From assembly GCA_905116865.2 (NCBI GenBank), contig CAJHNH020006101.1, positions 25,001 to 89,000 on the forward strand: a stretch of DNA of 64,000 nt, read 5' to 3'. The DNA comes from Candidula unifasciata. Lineage: Eukaryota; Mollusca; Gastropoda; Stylommatophora; Geomitridae. The translations under genes and the position numbers were made by a program. The notes beneath the pieces are model-generated. The model was not told the origin of the DNA. It made no database searches and saw nothing but the letters and a program-made list of their open reading frames with translations. Position 1 is the stretch's first letter; each line of letters starts with the position of its first letter. Below, piece after piece: positions 53,799-64,000 of this stretch.

Positions 53799-53837
53799 GG
53801 CTTATGGATTTATAACAATGTTCAAATCTGGATTATT
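53766..53837 (-). CDS. Zinc-finger gene, start-codon exon
   Basis: The exon runs from acceptor CATTTCAG (53840-53838) to donor CAG|GTAAAA. The coding part is 53798-53766: MPDITLQCVGQ, 11 codons, ending in phase 0. An in-frame TAA lies two codons before the ATG (TAAGCCATG). It joins in frame to DVAESS of the next exon. Confidence 0.65.
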
Positions 53838-54419
53838 CTGAAATGTAAGAAACAGATAAATCCCATTTGTTTTATTTTATTTCTGCTCTTGCAAGAATTT
53901 AAACATTATAACATTAATTACGACAACTACATATATTTGCAACTGCCAGGTTTTTGCATTTTTAGCTACTGTTGCTAGAAAAAAAATGTCAGGCAAACTG
54001 TTAATAAGAAAGTGCAAGTAATAGTAAGTTTACCCAGCGACACCCAGTTTGATATATCCGAGTAACCTATCTTATTTTCTAAGGTCTGCGACAGACCTCA
54101 CGCATCTAATAGTCACATTTCAACCCCAAAAACAAATCAGTGATTCTATATTAGAAAATATAGGAATAAGAGTTGAGGGGTGTTTTTTGTGTGTACACTT
54201 GTGGTCTGCAATTAGTTTTTTATCTTGATATTTTTCAGGTGAAAACATTGTCTTTCAGTGAGTCCCACCTACCATCTGGTTACCACAACAGGAATTGCTG
54301 TCTGCATAAATATCTAGATAATACCTTAGATAAAATTACAGTGGGGCCACTTCTGCATGTATTTTTTTAAAAGTAGTTTAAAATAAAAGTTAAAGAGTGA
54401 TGGCTTTCTTATAAGTCTA

Positions 54420-54965
54420 TCCCTAACCTATAAAAACCGTTTGAGCTTGTCTTTGATAAGACTCGGGTTGCACTCTTCGTGCACCAACCTGAACAAGAAC
54501 ATTCAGTCTTGTGATCATGTTCAGATATGCATTTCGCACTGTATTATTGTCATCCTCACTCCTGTGCTGTCCATTCCACTGACAGGCCAGTTGTAGCAAC
54601 TGCCTTATCCACCAGATAATCTGCAAGCTCATTGCCTTGAACACCCACATGGCCTAGCACAAATTAAATGTTAGCAAAGTTATCTATGATGCATTTAATG
54701 AGATAATCTCAGAGTAAGAGTTGCCATACACGCATGAGTGAATTTGTCAGCACTCAGCCATGTCAAATGCCCTTGTTCAATAGCTGTAAAATTATAGTCG
54801 CTATTGTGAGACTGCTGGCTTACAGTAACAATAACGAAGGCACCATTCATCTCCTTAATGGTTTTTCCCTTGGCGCTCATCATGAAACTTTACCACGCAC
54901 TTCGCTTGCCCCGAGGTAACCGATTCAGTAGACCACGGCGTCATTTTGACATCTGTCTTCTCATC
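54420..54965 (-). pseudogene. LINE RNase H remnant
   Basis: On the minus strand TESVTSGQAKC resembles the YTDGSVxxG box. In other frames follow GKTIKEMNGAFVIVTVSQQS and then LGHVGVQGNELADYL (the xGHxGxxGNExAD motif). Frameshifts separate them. It sits in the 5'UTR intron of the zinc-finger gene, same strand, and is more decayed than the LINE at 58733. Confidence 0.7.
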
Positions 54966-55382
54966 ACAGTCAGAGTCAGAATCAGCATTTTTGACTAATG
55001 TGAAAATTAAAATCACATGAACCCTTTTGGCAGTGTGCATTTTATTCACTATTCTGAGGAGAGTTAGTAAAAAGAATGTCTGTCAAGGATAAAGACAAAG
55101 TATTGCAAGCTACTGGGTGTGGCAGGCCGCAGAGAGATATGATGATATCCCAATTTCAATTTCTCGTACACAAGAAAATCTTAGAAAATGTGGTTGACAA
55201 TTAATTGAATTTGTGGTTATGGAGATGTAAAGTTATCATAAATAGTTAATTAAATCTGCCTCGTACGCAAAACCCTGCTTACGCAAGTTGAAAACAACAA
55301 ATTAAAAAAGGTGGCAACGTGCTCTGATACGTTTAATTAATAAAACACCTTTGCTAAAATAGGAAAACCGGCGTAAACTTAC

Positions 55383-55445
55383 CGATTTCAACTGGACCTT
55401 CCGTCTGTCTTCAACACAACTGTCTGACTACCGGAAGTCCCAGGT
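55383..55445 (-). other. Probable 5'UTR exon of the zinc-finger gene
   Basis: A consensus donor (TCG|GTAAGTTTACG on the minus strand) at 55382/55383 ends a non-coding exon whose start is not defined. Two ETS-like sites lie in it (CCGGAAGT at 55431-55438 on the plus strand; ACGGAAGG on the minus strand near 55397). It is the only good donor upstream of the start-codon exon. Confidence 0.5.
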
Positions 55446-55694
55446 GGTTCCGGGATTAACTAATTATAATAACAACAATGCTTTGACAATAAATAAATAT
55501 AAAATATATTTCAGGCATATTATAGCCAGTATTTCTGTAAGTATATTTTATTATTATAAATTAGATTTAAATTTAACTATAAAATAAATTTGTATGCGAG
55601 GCTGAAAGATAACATAGCAACCAGAGGCTTCCATGGCAACAGTGTATCTGACCATTCAGTTTAAACAGTGAATTATAATTTTATTAACGAAAGA
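55440..55694. promoter_or_regulatory. Shared divergent promoter region
   Basis: About 250 bp separate the first exon of the minus-strand zinc-finger gene from the ATG of the plus-strand DRC12-like gene. It is AT-rich in the middle (55450-55600) with no TATA box at a convincing position, ETS-like sites at the left edge and an X-box-like site at the right. Confidence 0.5.
55627..55640 (+). promoter_or_regulatory. X-box-like RFX site
   Basis: GCTTCCATGGCAAC differs at one base from the RFX X-box consensus GTHNYYATRRNAAC. A further half-site AGCAAC lies at 55616-55621. RFX factors drive ciliary genes in animals, and the site is 55 bp upstream of the ATG of a predicted axonemal gene. Confidence 0.5.
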
Positions 55695-63151
<7,457 letters not shown>

Positions 63152-63179
63152 GTAAAGTTCACCATTGCTTTCACTTTAT

Positions 63180-63345
63180 CTTATTCTTCTTTGCATTCAC
63201 TGGCGGTTAACTCCGGCAAAAAATTATGGTTTGTCCACTTCTGGACTTGTGTGTTTCAGGACTTTAGTTTTATGTGCACATCAGTTTTACAAATATGGTT
63301 TATTTGTATGCAGAATGTTGGTTCCTTGCTTTCATTGTATCAATA
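63180..63345 (+). repeat. Dispersed repeat C copy, partial
   Basis: GCATTCACTGGCGGTTAACT, GTTTTACAAATATGGTTTAT and GAATGTTGGTTCCTTGC in family order. Confidence 0.6.
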
Positions 63346-63659
63346 TAGTTGTCTGTGGGCACCTTTCCATTTTTCCAGACAGTGCTGTCATACTGTGTCA
63401 AGTGAGGTATGGGAAGAAAGTTCTTCCTCTCAAAAGCACAAAGCATGGGTAATGTGTTTGCCTTGTTTACTACTAACAAAAAATAACACCACAATGTTTG
63501 TTATTACGGTTCTGCCACTATTATTTTTTTCACTGTATCATTAGGGTACTATCGCCACTTCTTTCACTGTATCGTTGTAGTACTTCCTCTTATAGTTCCT
63601 ACCTTGTGCCGTTGGTAGACACATATATCCACAACCTTCTGTCTTGTGTGCTTTTAATG

Positions 63660-63985
63660 TTCTACACAAATGATCTTCCACAACACGTATCTAAAGTTAT
63701 AAGACAGAAGTGTGCAAGCGGGACATCAATGATACAGGTATCGAGGTGGAGTGATGGGAACAAAATGCCAGGGACTGTGTTGTGTGGAAAGGGCATATCA
63801 AGAAGGGAATGAGAGTGAAGGAAGAAAAGATCGCAGAAAAGATGAGAACTGAGCGTCTGAAATAAAAACGGATTTAACACAAATGTTGATAACAATGGTC
63901 CTGAAATCCCATGCTATCATTGTGGAAGACTTTTCTTGACACGGGCGGGTCTTGCTAGTAACACTCGCCATAGCCATGGGCTGTG
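63660..63985 (+). pseudogene. LINE ORF2 3' end with degraded C-terminal finger
   Basis: The end of the region reads CYHCGRLFLTRAGLASNTRH then SHG and a stop, like the C2H2 finger (CxxCGRxFxSRxGLxSHxRxH) that closes many LINE ORF2 proteins; the first finger histidine is Asn here. Upstream, GNKMPGTVLCGKGISRRE and several stops show decay. Confidence 0.5.
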
Positions 63986-64000
63986 AGTCTCATGCCTCCT

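Overview
This window looks like nuclear DNA from an animal, most likely a gastropod or other lophotrochozoan. It has short phase-matched exons in kilobase introns, GT-AG splice sites, many tRNA-headed SINEs, several LINE remnants, a hAT element and a very high load of minisatellites. The taxon is inferred from this overall look plus the style of the GPCR; no marker gene fixes it. There are no operons, ribosome binding sites or CRISPR arrays.

I could assemble three protein-coding genes by matching splice phase across exons. (1) A class A peptide-type GPCR on the + strand: a 29-codon first exon (9918-10004), a 3.6 kb repeat-filled intron, and a large second exon (13628-14782). (2) A 15-coding-exon gene on the - strand (35478-53798, with a 5'UTR exon near 55383) encoding about 654 residues with seven U1/JAZ/matrin-type C2H2 fingers. 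Finger exons run phase 0 to 1 and alternate in most places with linker exons running phase 1 to 0. (3) A + strand coiled-coil gene starting at 55695 and leaving the window after 63151. It matches the dynein regulatory complex subunit DRC12 (CCDC153). Genes 2 and 3 are head to head across about 250 bp that hold ETS-like sites and an RFX X-box-like site, the latter fitting a ciliary gene.

Layout: 1-9.3 kb is LINE debris, a 2.5 kb 21-bp minisatellite, microsatellites and a 1.7 kb 43-bp minisatellite. 9.3-14.8 kb is the GPCR gene. 14.8-24.7 kb is intergenic with SINEs, an RTE-like LINE end and a broken jockey-like gag. 24.7-27.1 kb is a complete but decayed hAT element with an 8-bp target duplication. 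27-35 kb is intergenic with a foldback, LINE ends and minisatellites. 35.5-55.4 kb is the zinc-finger gene, most of whose introns carry a minisatellite or a transposon piece. 55.7-64 kb is the DRC12-like gene with LINE and SINE insertions in its introns.

The strongest genome-biology signal is one tRNA-derived SINE family (called SINE-A here). At least four of its copies lie inside or against tandem-repeat arrays, two with recognisable target duplications made of array sequence. In another the array unit contains the SINE tail motif. All names SINE-A, B, D and dispersed repeat C, E, F are local labels for families recognised only by comparing copies within this window.
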